A DNA stretch of 33,375 nt from an uncultured Aequorivita sp. (GCA_937125455.1 CAKZLK010000020.1:1-33375), one strand, 5' to 3'; positions 1 through 8,008 are shown, numbered from the stretch's first letter. The notes: a model not told the origin generated them from the letters alone. Numbers and translations: made by a program.

Positions 1-5
1 ATAAT

Positions 6-485
6 ATGAAAAATTACCTTTTGGTCATGGCATTTGCCACGCTCTTTTCTTCTTGTTCCATTTCGAAGGCGGTGCGCGAAAAACGTAACATGTTGAGCGG
101 TACCTGGACCCTCAATGACGTCAGCTACGAAAATGGATCGGGGAATTTTAAGTCAACTATTTTTAACGATGCGGAGGATATCTGTTTCGAAGGAAGTAAT
201 TGGTATTTCCGTGACAACAATAGTACTGGTCGTTATACCTTGGCCGCATCATCCTTATGCCAGGGGGGGGACAGATTCATCCGTTGGTCGGTTATTGACA
301 ATCCAGAAAACTATTCAAGTCAATTGCAGTTCAAATTGATTAATGAAAAGAATAAAGACATATCCGGTATAGGTTACCGACTTAATATTTCAACCCTTAC
401 CGCAAGCGAGATGACCCTAAAATCGAATGCGACTGTAGACGGTAAGGTGATTAACATAGTTTATAAGTTCACTAAAAAATCTTAA
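6..485 (+). CDS. Lipocalin-like outer-membrane lipoprotein
   Basis: A 159-residue protein beginning with a lipoprotein signal peptide: Met-Lys, a short hydrophobic stretch and a lipobox ending LFSSC, which puts the lipidated Cys near residue 17. The mature part opens with an LSGTWTLNDVSYENGSG stretch, typical of the small lipocalin-like domains common in Flavobacteriia: a Gly-x-Trp near the N-terminus followed by beta-rich sequence. The ATG lies only five bases from the window edge, so its promoter is not visible. It is followed after 11 bases by an OmpA-type lipoprotein, so the two are probably co-transcribed and both act in the cell envelope. The lipocalin assignment rests on the Gly-x-Trp motif and size; the ligand is unknown. 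Confidence 0.7.
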   Translation: MKNYLLVMAFATLFSSCSISKAVREKRNMLSGTWTLNDVSYENGSGNFKSTIFNDAEDICFEGSNWYFRDNNSTGRYTLAASSLCQGGDRFIRWSVIDNPENYSSQLQFKLINEKNKDISGIGYRLNISTLTASEMTLKSNATVDGKVINIVYKFTKKS

Positions 486-496
486 AAAATACCCCC

Positions 497-1192
497 ATGA
501 AAAACAACTTTAAAAAAAGTATTTACATATTCGTGTCGGCAACCTTGGTTTTTAGCTGCAGTGCCGTTAAAAATGCAAATCATAAACAAAAAGGAGCGGT
601 TGTTGGTGCAACTAGTGGTGCTGTAATTGGTGGCGTCCTTGGAAATAATGTTGGCAAAGGAGACAATACTGCCTTAGGGGCCATAATTGGCGCTGTAGTA
701 GGTGGAGTTGCTGGAGGGTACATTGGAGACCGAATGGATAGGCAGGCCGAACGTATCGAGGAGGAAATTCCAGGAGCTGAAGTTACAAGAGTAGGTGAAG
801 GAATCAATGTCGTTTTTAACGAAGAAGCAGGCGTATATTTCGATACGAGTAAATCTAATGTGAAAGGCACCTCGGCGACAACACTGGATAAGTTAGCGGG
901 AATTTTCAAAGAATACCCCAAATCTTATATTTTGGTTGAAGGGCATACTGATAGTGCAGGCCCGGAGGACTACAACATGAAATTATCACAGCAGCGTGCC
1001 GAATCAGTAACAAATTATTTGATAACGCAAGGAATCAACCAAGGTCGATTTACGACTAAATGGTATGGTGAATTGCAACCTAAGGCTGATAACTCTACCA
1101 CAGAGGGCAAAAGTAAAAACCGTCGTGTAGAACTCGCAATCGTAGCTAGCCAAGAACTTAAGGACGAAGCAAAAAGCAAAACAAGTGAATAG
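497..1192 (+). CDS. OmpA-family peptidoglycan-binding lipoprotein with glycine zipper
   Basis: A 231-residue envelope protein. A signal peptide ends in a VFSC lipobox. Residues about 33-80 form a glycine-zipper region with repeated GAVVGA/GAVIGG-type small-residue spacing, similar to the YMGG/Omp-lipoprotein class. Residues about 108-215 are the OmpA C-terminal domain: the motif VEGHTDSAGPEDYNMKLSQQ and the later NRRVE are its hallmark, known to bind diaminopimelate-type peptidoglycan. Expected role: anchoring the outer membrane to the cell wall. It sits 11 bases after the lipocalin-like gene and is followed by a clear terminator, so the pair forms a short transcription unit ending before the polyketide operon. 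Confidence 0.93.
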   Translation: MKNNFKKSIYIFVSATLVFSCSAVKNANHKQKGAVVGATSGAVIGGVLGNNVGKGDNTALGAIIGAVVGGVAGGYIGDRMDRQAERIEEEIPGAEVTRVGEGINVVFNEEAGVYFDTSKSNVKGTSATTLDKLAGIFKEYPKSYILVEGHTDSAGPEDYNMKLSQQRAESVTNYLITQGINQGRFTTKWYGELQPKADNSTTEGKSKNRRVELAIVASQELKDEAKSKTSE

Positions 1193-1217
1193 TGTAAGTT
1201 TTAGAATATGAACTTTG

Positions 1218-1246
1218 AAACCCTGACCATCAAGTCGGGGTTTTTA
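1218..1246 (+). terminator. Rho-independent terminator after the OmpA gene
   Basis: A 10-bp stem (AAACCCTGAC at 1218-1227 against GTCGGGGTTT at 1234-1243, one G-T wobble) closes a six-base loop and runs into a T-rich tail. It separates the lipoprotein genes from the polyketide operon starting 20 bases later. Confidence 0.85.
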
Positions 1247-1265
1247 AATTCTTATCTTCACCTTA

Positions 1266-2390
1266 GTGAATTGCTATGATGTTATAATTGTTGGTGGAGG
1301 GTTGGCTGGGCTTACAGCTGCGATAGACCTTTCTCAGAAAAGCTACTCGATTTTAGTTATCGAAAAAAAGAAATATCCACATCACAAAGTATGCGGCGAG
1401 TATGTCTCTAACGAAGTGTTGCCCTATATGAATAGCCTTGGGGTTTCTTTCGCCGGTATACAAACAAAATCGATCAAAACCCTTTTGTTGAGTTCTTCAA
1501 AAGGAAAGTCGGTGCAAACCGAACTTCCATTAGGTGGTTTGGGTATCAGTCGCTTTGCCTTTGACCATTTACTTTACAAAAGAGCACTTGAAATGGGTGT
1601 GGATTTTCGTTTTGATAGAGCACTGGCAATTGATTATCAAGAAGACGTCTTTGAAGTACGAACTGAGAAAGATGAGAAATTCAGTGGGCATCTCGTTATC
1701 GGAGCCTACGGAAAACGGAGTGTTTTAGATAAGAACTTAAAAAGAGCTTTCATTTATAACAAATCATCTTGGCTAGGAGTTAAGGCACATTATAAAAACG
1801 ACGATTTTCCTGATGATTTAGTTGCCTTGCACAATTTTAATGGGGGATATGGAGGCTTGTCAAAAACTGAAACTGGGGCCATTAATTTTTGTTATTTAGC
1901 ATCGTATAAAAGTTTTCAAAAAGAAAAGAGTATTGAAAATTTCAATACCAACGTCATTGCTCAAAATCCGTTTTTGAGGGAATTCCTTCAAAAGTCCAAA
2001 CCGATTTTTAAAGAGCCTTTGACCATTGCACAAGTATCCTTCTATCGCAAAACGGCTGTTGAGGACCATATTTTAATGTGCGGCGATACGGCTGGTTTGA
2101 TTCATCCGCTTTGCGGAAATGGTATGGCAATGGCAATTAAAAGTGCTCAGATTTTTTCAGAAATATTTCTAGAGGCTTTTCAAACCAACGATTTTGAGAG
2201 AGACAAACTAGAAGAAAAATACAGAAACAAATGGGAAAGTGAATTCGGCGAACGGTTAAAAACAGGGAGGTTAATTCAGAGAATCTTATTGAATCCTTAT
2301 GCTTCAAAGATAGGATTTACAATGGCAAGAGCTTTACCTTCCCTAGTTCCAAAAATTATTAAAAAAACCCACGGAACCAAATCTCTATGA
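1266..2390 (+). CDS. FAD-dependent oxidoreductase of the polyketide operon
   Basis: A 374-residue flavoprotein of the geranylgeranyl-reductase / aromatic-hydroxylase superfamily. Residues 5-15 hold the Rossmann motif DVIIVGGGLAG, a Glu ends the second strand near residue 33, and the second FAD motif CGDTAGLIHP lies at 272-281. The reading frame is closed by a stop just upstream, so the start must be the GTG at 1266; no in-frame ATG would keep the dinucleotide-binding motif. Its stop overlaps the methyltransferase start (ATGA), indicating translational coupling. In Streptomyces srs a flavoprotein next to a type III PKS hydroxylates the alkylresorcinol; by analogy this enzyme probably oxidises or reduces the polyketide. 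Whether it is a monooxygenase or a reductase cannot be decided here. Confidence 0.85.
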   Translation: MNCYDVIIVGGGLAGLTAAIDLSQKSYSILVIEKKKYPHHKVCGEYVSNEVLPYMNSLGVSFAGIQTKSIKTLLLSSSKGKSVQTELPLGGLGISRFAFDHLLYKRALEMGVDFRFDRALAIDYQEDVFEVRTEKDEKFSGHLVIGAYGKRSVLDKNLKRAFIYNKSSWLGVKAHYKNDDFPDDLVALHNFNGGYGGLSKTETGAINFCYLASYKSFQKEKSIENFNTNVIAQNPFLREFLQKSKPIFKEPLTIAQVSFYRKTAVEDHILMCGDTAGLIHPLCGNGMAMAIKSAQIFSEIFLEAFQTNDFERDKLEEKYRNKWESEFGERLKTGRLIQRILLNPYASKIGFTMARALPSLVPKIIKKTHGTKSL

Positions 2391-3106
2391 TAACTTTCAA
2401 CAATAAACAAAGATCCCAACAAATAGAATTAATGGACGATATTGACTTTCGAGGGGAAGAAATGAAAAATCTTTTAGGCGATTTAAAAACGGTGAATAAG
2501 TGGCTAGGCGGAAACAGTATCACTCTTGATGGAATTGAAAAACTTTTAGGAAACAACTCAAAAAATGACCAGATAATTATTTTAGACATTGGTTGTGGTG
2601 ATGGAGAATTGCTCCGAAAGTGTGCAGAATTTGGAAAGAAAAACAATTTAAATTTTCATTGTATTGGATTGGATTTCAATGAGAACATTTTAAAGATAGC
2701 CGAGCAAAAGAGTGAGGATTACTCTAATATTACTTTTAAAAAAGTTGACATTTTTTTGGATGAAAAATTAATTCCAAATTCCGATATTGCATTGTGCACC
2801 CTGTTTTTACATCATTTCAGCAATGAAAAGATTGTAGGCTTGTTAAAAACCATACTAAATAAAACTAAATTAGGCATTGTAGTTAACGACTTACACAGAA
2901 GCAAACAAGCATTTAACTTGTTCAAAATAGCAAGTAATCTTTTTTTGAAAACCAAAACAGCAAAACATGATGGTCTTGTTTCCATAGCCAGAGGCTTTAA
3001 AAAACATGAGCTTGAAGAAATTTCAATAAAAATCCCAAATCAAAAAAGTGAAATCCATTGGCGCTGGGCCTACCGTTACCAATGGATACTCAAAAAAGAA
3101 TTATGA
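2387..3106 (+). CDS. Class I SAM-dependent methyltransferase of the polyketide operon
   Basis: A 239-residue protein with the class I motif I LDIGCGDGE at residues 66-74, an acidic residue after the second strand (GLDFNENILKIAE), and a post-motif LCTLFLHHFS region. These fit Methyltransf_11/25-type enzymes that methylate small molecules. It overlaps the flavoprotein by four bases and overlaps the polyketide synthase start by four bases (ATGA at 3103-3106), so the three should be made together. Expected role: O- or C-methylation of the aromatic polyketide, as SrsB does in Streptomyces. The position methylated cannot be predicted. Confidence 0.85.
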   Translation: MITFNNKQRSQQIELMDDIDFRGEEMKNLLGDLKTVNKWLGGNSITLDGIEKLLGNNSKNDQIIILDIGCGDGELLRKCAEFGKKNNLNFHCIGLDFNENILKIAEQKSEDYSNITFKKVDIFLDEKLIPNSDIALCTLFLHHFSNEKIVGLLKTILNKTKLGIVVNDLHRSKQAFNLFKIASNLFLKTKTAKHDGLVSIARGFKKHELEEISIKIPNQKSEIHWRWAYRYQWILKKEL

Positions 3107-4155
3107 GCGTTAAAATAGCCACAGTTGCAAAACAATTACCCGAATATAGCCGGAACACAGAAGAAGTTATTCCGTTTGTAAAACAATGGATGCAAGGCCA
3201 AGATAGTCGTTTTCAAAGAAAAGTGATTAAGATTTTTGAAGGAGCGGGTGTGGATAAACGCTATTCTATTATGGATCCCATTGAAGTTTTTACAAAAACA
3301 AGTTTTCAGGAACGCAATGATATTTACATCCGTGAAATCAAAAAACTTGGTAAACAATGTCTTGAAAAAGCACTTAATAAGGCAAACTGGAAATCTACCG
3401 ATATAGATTTTATTATCACAGTTAGCTGTACAGGTATTATGATTCCATCTGTAGATGCCTACTTAATTAACGAATTGCAAATGAAACAGGATATTGTTCG
3501 ATTGCCAGTCACAGAAATGGGCTGTGCTGCAGGGATATCAGGTATTATCTACGCAAATAACTTTTTAAAGGCAAATCCCGGTAAACGTGCGGCCGTAATA
3601 GCTTTGGAAGCACCAACAGCTACTTTTCAGTTAGAGGATTTTTCAATGGTAAACATTGTGAGTGCTGCAATTTTCGGTGATGGAGCGGCTTGTGTATTAA
3701 TGTCGTCAAACGAAGCGGACCATGGCCCCGAAATTCTTGCTGAAGAGATGTATCATTTTTACGATGCAACAAGTATGATGGGCTTTAAGTTAGTAAATAC
3801 AGGGCTTCAGATGATTCTTGATAAATCGGTTCCTGAAAAAATCGCTGAGCATTTTCCTGCTATCATCCATCCATTTTTAAAGAAAAGCAACTTAAAAATT
3901 GAAGATATTGATCATCTTATTTTTCATCCCGGCGGACGCAAAATTGTAGAAACAGTTGAAGATTTGTTTGGCAGCTTGGGTAAAAACATTGATGATACCA
4001 AAGAAGTGCTTAAATTGTACGGAAATATGAGTAGTGCAACGGTACTCTATGTTTTGGAAAGATTTATGGATCAAAAACCAGCAAAAGGAGACTTGGGATT
4101 GATGCTTAGCTTCGGTCCGGGTTTTTCTGCACAGCGTGTATTATTGAAATTTTAA
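3103..4155 (+). CDS. Type III polyketide synthase (chalcone/stilbene synthase family)
   Basis: A 350-residue type III PKS, close to the usual family length. The catalytic triad is intact: Cys141 in MGCAAGISG, His275 in FHPGGRK, and Asn308 in YGNMSSAT; the C-terminal loop FGPGFSAQ matches the GPGLT signature. It would extend an acyl-CoA or acyl-ACP starter with malonyl-CoA and cyclise the product to a resorcinol or pyrone. The reading frame also has an ATG at 3058, but the four-base overlap at 3103 and the conserved N-terminus favour 3103. Dedicated fatty-acid genes lie downstream, suggesting a long acyl starter delivered by the operon's own carrier protein, as in Azotobacter ArsABCD. Confidence 0.95.
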   Translation: MSVKIATVAKQLPEYSRNTEEVIPFVKQWMQGQDSRFQRKVIKIFEGAGVDKRYSIMDPIEVFTKTSFQERNDIYIREIKKLGKQCLEKALNKANWKSTDIDFIITVSCTGIMIPSVDAYLINELQMKQDIVRLPVTEMGCAAGISGIIYANNFLKANPGKRAAVIALEAPTATFQLEDFSMVNIVSAAIFGDGAACVLMSSNEADHGPEILAEEMYHFYDATSMMGFKLVNTGLQMILDKSVPEKIAEHFPAIIHPFLKKSNLKIEDIDHLIFHPGGRKIVETVEDLFGSLGKNIDDTKEVLKLYGNMSSATVLYVLERFMDQKPAKGDLGLMLSFGPGFSAQRVLLKF

Positions 4156-4157
4156 TT

Positions 4158-4931
4158 ATGAGCGAATTTAAAAATCAATGGGCAATCATACTTGGCGGAA
4201 GTAGTGGTTTAGGTCTTGCAAGTGCTATAAAACTAGCTTCCCAAGGAATGAATATCTGCATCGTTCACCGCGATCGAAAGAGTAATCTGGCAGCATTTGA
4301 GGAGGAAGTTATAAAAATGAAAACGTTTGGAGTAGCTGTAAAGACGTTTAATAAAGATGCTTTAAATGAAGATGTTAGAAATGAAATAATCAAACAATTT
4401 CCAAAAAATAGCGTAAAACTCTTACTTCACAGCATAGCTAAAGGGAGTTTAAAAAGTATGGATGCCGCAATGAGCGAAAAATTATCTAAACAGGATTTAG
4501 AAATAACCATTCATGCGATGGCAATTAGCTGGTATGAGTGGGTTCAAACATTGATAGAAAACAACATTTTTGCAAAGAAGGCACGTAGTATTGCATTTAC
4601 TAGTGAAGGAAATTCAAGGGTTTGGCCCGGTTACGGCGCAGTTTCAGCAGCAAAATCAGTACTGGAGGCTTTAATGCGAAATATGGCTATAGAATTAGCA
4701 CCTTTAAGTATTACAACCAACTGCATTCAAGCTGGAACTACGGAAACACCATCATTTTTAGTAATTCCTGACAGTGACAAATTAGCTGAAATGGCAAAGC
4801 TTCGCAATCCATTCAACAGATTAACAAGTCCAGATGATGTGGCTAGTGCAGTTTATTTACTTTGTAAAAATGAAGCCGATTGGATAAATGGAACGATTCT
4901 GAAAGTAGATGGTGGTGAAAGCCTTAGATGA
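4158..4931 (+). CDS. FabI/FabL-like enoyl-ACP reductase (SDR)
   Basis: A 257-residue short-chain dehydrogenase starting two bases after the polyketide synthase stop. The nucleotide-binding motif is GGSSGLG at residues 13-19. The active site has Tyr159 and Lys166 separated by six residues, the spacing of FabI/FabL/InhA enoyl reductases rather than the YxxxK of ketoreductases, and HSIAKG at 91-96 matches the FabI HSIA motif. The C-terminus ends with the usual GTILKVDGG. It should reduce the enoyl-ACP double bond in a dedicated chain-building cycle. No beta-ketoacyl reductase lies in the operon, so housekeeping FabG would have to supply that step. Confidence 0.82.
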   Translation: MSEFKNQWAIILGGSSGLGLASAIKLASQGMNICIVHRDRKSNLAAFEEEVIKMKTFGVAVKTFNKDALNEDVRNEIIKQFPKNSVKLLLHSIAKGSLKSMDAAMSEKLSKQDLEITIHAMAISWYEWVQTLIENNIFAKKARSIAFTSEGNSRVWPGYGAVSAAKSVLEALMRNMAIELAPLSITTNCIQAGTTETPSFLVIPDSDKLAEMAKLRNPFNRLTSPDDVASAVYLLCKNEADWINGTILKVDGGESLR

Positions 4932-4954
4932 TTAACGATTGAAGATTTTAGATT

Positions 4955-5395
4955 TTGAAACATAACTACATTCTTAATTCACTTCCTTATTCCGAACCAT
5001 TTTTGTTTGTGGATGAGATACTTTTTGTATCGGAAGATGCAATGAAGGGAGCATATACATTTGAGCCAGATGCGTACTTTTATAAAGGACATTTCAAAGG
5101 GAATCCAATTACACCAGGTGTAATTTTAACAGAATGTATGGCACAAATTGGATTGGTATGTTTTGGAATCTATCTTTTAAATGGAGAAACTATTTCAGAG
5201 AAATCAACATTTGCGCTAAGTAGTACCGAAATTGATTTTTATCTTCCTGTTTATCCAGGTGAAAAAGTTTTCGTCGTTTCAGAAAAGATCTATTTTAGGT
5301 TTCAAAAATTAAAGTGTAAAGTAAAAATGCTGAATGCAAAAGAGGAAGTTGTCGCTAAAGGAACTATTAGTGGTATGATTTTTAAAAGAGAATAA
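4955..5395 (+). CDS. FabZ-like 3-hydroxyacyl-ACP dehydratase
   Basis: A 146-residue single hot-dog domain. The motif GHFKGNPITPGVILTECMAQ (45-64) matches the FabZ active-site helix, with catalytic His46 and Glu60 kept, and LPYSEPFLFVD near the N-terminus matches the FabZ LPHRYPFLLVD segment. The only start that keeps this N-terminus is a TTG at 4955; an in-frame stop lies six bases upstream and the next ATG is 29 codons in. Expected role: dehydrating hydroxyacyl-ACP in the operon's fatty-acyl cycle. A dehydrating or cyclising role on the polyketide itself is a weaker alternative. Confidence 0.87.
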   Translation: MKHNYILNSLPYSEPFLFVDEILFVSEDAMKGAYTFEPDAYFYKGHFKGNPITPGVILTECMAQIGLVCFGIYLLNGETISEKSTFALSSTEIDFYLPVYPGEKVFVVSEKIYFRFQKLKCKVKMLNAKEEVVAKGTISGMIFKRE

Positions 5396-5401
5396 GCTGA
5401 A

Positions 5402-6673
5402 ATGAAGAAACGCGTTGTAATTACTGGTCTTGGAGTTGTTTCACCAAATGGGGTAGGGATTCCAAAATTTACAGAAGCCATAAAAAATGGGGTTTCTGGA
5501 ATCCAGTTTCTCCCCAAACTTCGTGATCTTAATTTCTCTTGTCAGTTGGGAGCTACGCCAACTATTTCAGAAGAAAAAAAACGGGATTACCTCTCTGAAC
5601 TACAACTGCGTAATTTTAATAGCAGTGGTATTTTATATGGAATAATTGCTGGAATGGACGCGTTCAAAGATGCTGAATTGGAACCTGCAAAAAATGATGA
5701 AGAACCACTTTGGGATTTGGGAATAATCTTTGGAAGCGGTACTAGTGGTGTTGAAAAATTTCGCGAAGCCATTTATAAAATTGATGATAAAAACGTACGC
5801 CGTTTGGGAAGCAATTCTGTGGCCCAAACTATGACAAGTGGGGTGAGTGCCTATTTGGGTGGACTTATTGGCGCTGGCAATATGGTAACGGCCAATTCCT
5901 CTGCCTGTGCTACGGGTACTGAAGCACTTTTAATGGGCTATGAACACATTGCAAATGGAAAAGCTACTTATATGCTTTGTGGTAGCACCAGTGATCAAGG
6001 CCCTTACATTTGGGGCGGTTTTGATGCAATGAAAGTCACAACTTACAAATACAATGATTCCCCTGAAAAAGTTGCTGGTCCAATGAGTGCTGATGCCAGT
6101 GGTTTTGTTCCTGGAAGCGGTGCAGGAGCTTATTTGCTCGAATCCTTAGAGAGCGCGCAAAAACGCGGTGCAACTATTTATGCAGAAATCTTAGGAGGAG
6201 CAATAAACAATGGAGGTCAAAGAGGAGGAGGGAGTATGACCGCACCCAATAGCTTGGCTATTCAAAAATGTATAACAAGTGCATTGAAAAATGCAAATAT
6301 TTCCGCATCAGAGATTGATTATATCAATGGACACCTAACCGCGACTATAAAAGATCCTGAGGAAATTGAAAACTGGTGTATTGCATTAAACAGAAAAGGA
6401 GCGGATTTTCCGTATATAAACTCTCTAAAAGGCATGGTGGGCCATTGTTTGGCCGCGAGTGGAAGTATTGAAATTGTTTCTGCAATACTTCAGCTTTATG
6501 AAGGTTTTATATTCCCCAATACGAATTGTGAAAATTTGCATCCAAAAATCGCCTCATTGGTTTCTCAAGAAAAAATATCGATGAAAACACTTAAAAATCC
6601 GTTACAAACCATTGTTAAAGCTAGCTTTGGTTTTGGCGATGTGAACGCATGTGCTATCTTTAAAAAAATTTAA
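5402..6673 (+). CDS. Beta-ketoacyl-ACP synthase (KAS II/FabF-like)
   Basis: A 423-residue condensing enzyme, full length for FabF. The catalytic residues are Cys169 (SSACATGTE), His311 (INGHLTATIKD, where FabF usually has NAHGTST) and His348 (KGMVGHCLAASG). The N-terminus VVITGLGVVSPNG is typical. Keeping all three residues argues for an active ketosynthase rather than a chain-length factor, although the second His sits in an unusual motif. It starts six bases after the dehydratase and five bases before the ACP. Likely role: decarboxylative condensation on the adjacent ACP to build the alkyl chain that primes the type III PKS. Confidence 0.92.
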   Translation: MKKRVVITGLGVVSPNGVGIPKFTEAIKNGVSGIQFLPKLRDLNFSCQLGATPTISEEKKRDYLSELQLRNFNSSGILYGIIAGMDAFKDAELEPAKNDEEPLWDLGIIFGSGTSGVEKFREAIYKIDDKNVRRLGSNSVAQTMTSGVSAYLGGLIGAGNMVTANSSACATGTEALLMGYEHIANGKATYMLCGSTSDQGPYIWGGFDAMKVTTYKYNDSPEKVAGPMSADASGFVPGSGAGAYLLESLESAQKRGATIYAEILGGAINNGGQRGGGSMTAPNSLAIQKCITSALKNANISASEIDYINGHLTATIKDPEEIENWCIALNRKGADFPYINSLKGMVGHCLAASGSIEIVSAILQLYEGFIFPNTNCENLHPKIASLVSQEKISMKTLKNPLQTIVKASFGFGDVNACAIFKKI

Positions 6674-6678
6674 AACTC

Positions 6679-6930
6679 ATGAATTCGGAGGAAATTTACT
6701 CACTTCTTGAACCTATAATAAAAAATTATTTACCTGAGGATGTTTCACCAAAACAAATCAATCGCAGCAGCGATTTGACACGTGAGCTGAACATTAATTC
6801 TGCCCATCTGGTAGATATTATTTTAGATATTGAAGACGTATTTAATATTGAGTTTAAAAATGAGGATATGGAAAATCTTCGTAATGTAAATGATGCCATT
6901 TTACTTATCCAGAAAAAAGCAACTATTTAA
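6679..6930 (+). CDS. Acyl carrier protein of the polyketide operon
   Basis: An 83-residue ACP with the expected four-helix sequence pattern. The phosphopantetheine site reads LNINSAHLVDIILDIE, so Ser41 is preceded by Asn and followed by Ala where most ACPs have Asp-Ser-Leu. The serine is present and the helix II residues fit, so it is probably still modified, perhaps by a particular phosphopantetheinyl transferase. It is the last gene of the seven-gene run and should carry the growing acyl chain between the ketosynthase, dehydratase and reductase and the type III PKS. Confidence 0.87.
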   Translation: MNSEEIYSLLEPIIKNYLPEDVSPKQINRSSDLTRELNINSAHLVDIILDIEDVFNIEFKNEDMENLRNVNDAILLIQKKATI

Positions 6931-6990
6931 AGAAACCGTTTAAATACTCATTTCTGTATCTTTCTTATTATTTAGTTAATTCCTGTTTAT

Positions 6991-7018
6991 AAGCCCGTTA
7001 AAGTGGGTTAAATTATTT
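6991..7018 (+). terminator. Weak hairpin after the polyketide operon
   Basis: A five-base stem (AGCCC at 6992-6996 with GGGTT at 7005-7009, one wobble) followed by T-rich sequence. It is the only hairpin seen in the 139-base gap after the ACP, so it may end the operon, but it is short. Confidence 0.25.
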
Positions 7019-7069
7019 CGTTTTGCCTTTTCGATTTTTTAATTTTAAGTAAATTAAAATAAAAAAATC

Positions 7070-7435
7070 ATGAAAAAACTATTTCCTATATTACTATTAG
7101 TGATAAGCTTCACCGCATTTTCCCAAAATCCATTTTTGCAAAAATCAAATCCTGAGGCTAAAAAGGAGGCTGTGAAAATAACGAATCGTTATATTCCAGA
7201 ACTTGCTTTAACGGGAGAACAACAACTTTTGTTCCAACAAAAAGTTGAAGAATATTTAATCAAACGGTATAAAATAGAAGCCGAATTTGAGGGAAAAGAA
7301 AAACTCAATTTGCTTTATGAGCTTCAGCAAGAGGAAACCAAAGATATGCACGACATATTAACGCGTCCGCAACTGGGAGTATACAAACGTGTAAAACCTA
7401 ACATCCAACCTTTAGAAGTTGTAAAAAAAGATTGA
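7070..7435 (+). CDS. Small secreted protein, function unknown
   Basis: A 121-residue protein with a clear signal peptide (MKKLFPILLLVISFTAFSQ, cleavage likely after Ser-Gln). The mature part is charged and helical, with heptad-like Leu/Glu/Lys spacing around residues 45-100, reminiscent of Spy/CpxP-type periplasmic helical proteins in size and character, though no diagnostic motif was recognised. It ends five bases from the convergent stop of the ArsC-like gene. It is separated by 139 bases from the polyketide operon and is probably independent of it. Confidence 0.65.
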   Translation: MKKLFPILLLVISFTAFSQNPFLQKSNPEAKKEAVKITNRYIPELALTGEQQLLFQQKVEEYLIKRYKIEAEFEGKEKLNLLYELQQEETKDMHDILTRPQLGVYKRVKPNIQPLEVVKKD

Positions 7436-7440
7436 TTTAA

Positions 7441-7914
7441 TCATTCATCTTTTTCAATAAAGGTTTCATTTTCATCGGTTCGTTCAATATCTGGATCCGC
7501 ATCGTTTGAAGGACTTTGTTCCAATCCTGCAGAATCTACTTCGAAAAATTCTAAAATTTCTGTAGGATTATCTATTTGCATGGTTCGCTTGCCTTTAATT
7601 GCAATTGGCCGTGAAATTACGGAATCGTCTTTCTGAATGATTTTAATCCAATCATCTGAGCTAAACTCAGCAGTACTTTCTGAACTTAGGTCAAGTTCTC
7701 TTTTGTCAACTAAATCACCAACCTTTACACCAAGAGCATCAGCAATTTCTGCCCATTGGGTGCCTGAAACTTTTGTTTTTGCGATATCAATGGCCAAATA
7801 TTTTTCGTCTATTGCTGTTAGGTAGCTCAGTGTGTGTCTGCCTACACGGGTATTGCTACTATATATTAGGGTTAGTTGATTTTCGCTTCTCGCTATTACT
7901 CCCATATCTTTCAT
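7441..7914 (-). CDS. ArsC/Spx-like thioredoxin-fold protein lacking all cysteines
   Basis: A 157-residue protein of the arsenate reductase (ArsC/Spx) fold. The strand-loop-helix LTLIYSSNTRVGRHTLSYL aligns with the ArsC catalytic segment, and VISRPIAIKGKR matches the conserved cis-Pro RP segment. The catalytic Cys is missing and the protein contains no Cys at all, so it cannot be a thiol arsenate reductase. The last 25 residues are an acidic tail. A binding role, as for Spx with RNA polymerase, is possible but unsupported. It lies downstream of the hibernation factor and TerC genes on the same strand. Confidence 0.75.
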   Translation of the reverse strand: MKDMGVIARSENQLTLIYSSNTRVGRHTLSYLTAIDEKYLAIDIAKTKVSGTQWAEIADALGVKVGDLVDKRELDLSSESTAEFSSDDWIKIIQKDDSVISRPIAIKGKRTMQIDNPTEILEFFEVDSAGLEQSPSNDADPDIERTDENETFIEKDE

Positions 7915-8008
7915 CGGTATTAAATATTTTTTTAATAATAGAATACTATAAGGTCTAAATCATTAGTAATCTTGATTTACAGCTTATTATCTGGAATCTT
8001 TTTATTTA

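Noticed and set aside
3058-3102. Upstream in-frame ATG for the type III PKS
   Set aside because: The extra 15 residues lie inside the methyltransferase end and do not resemble the PKS N-terminus; the ATGA overlap at 3103 is the better start.
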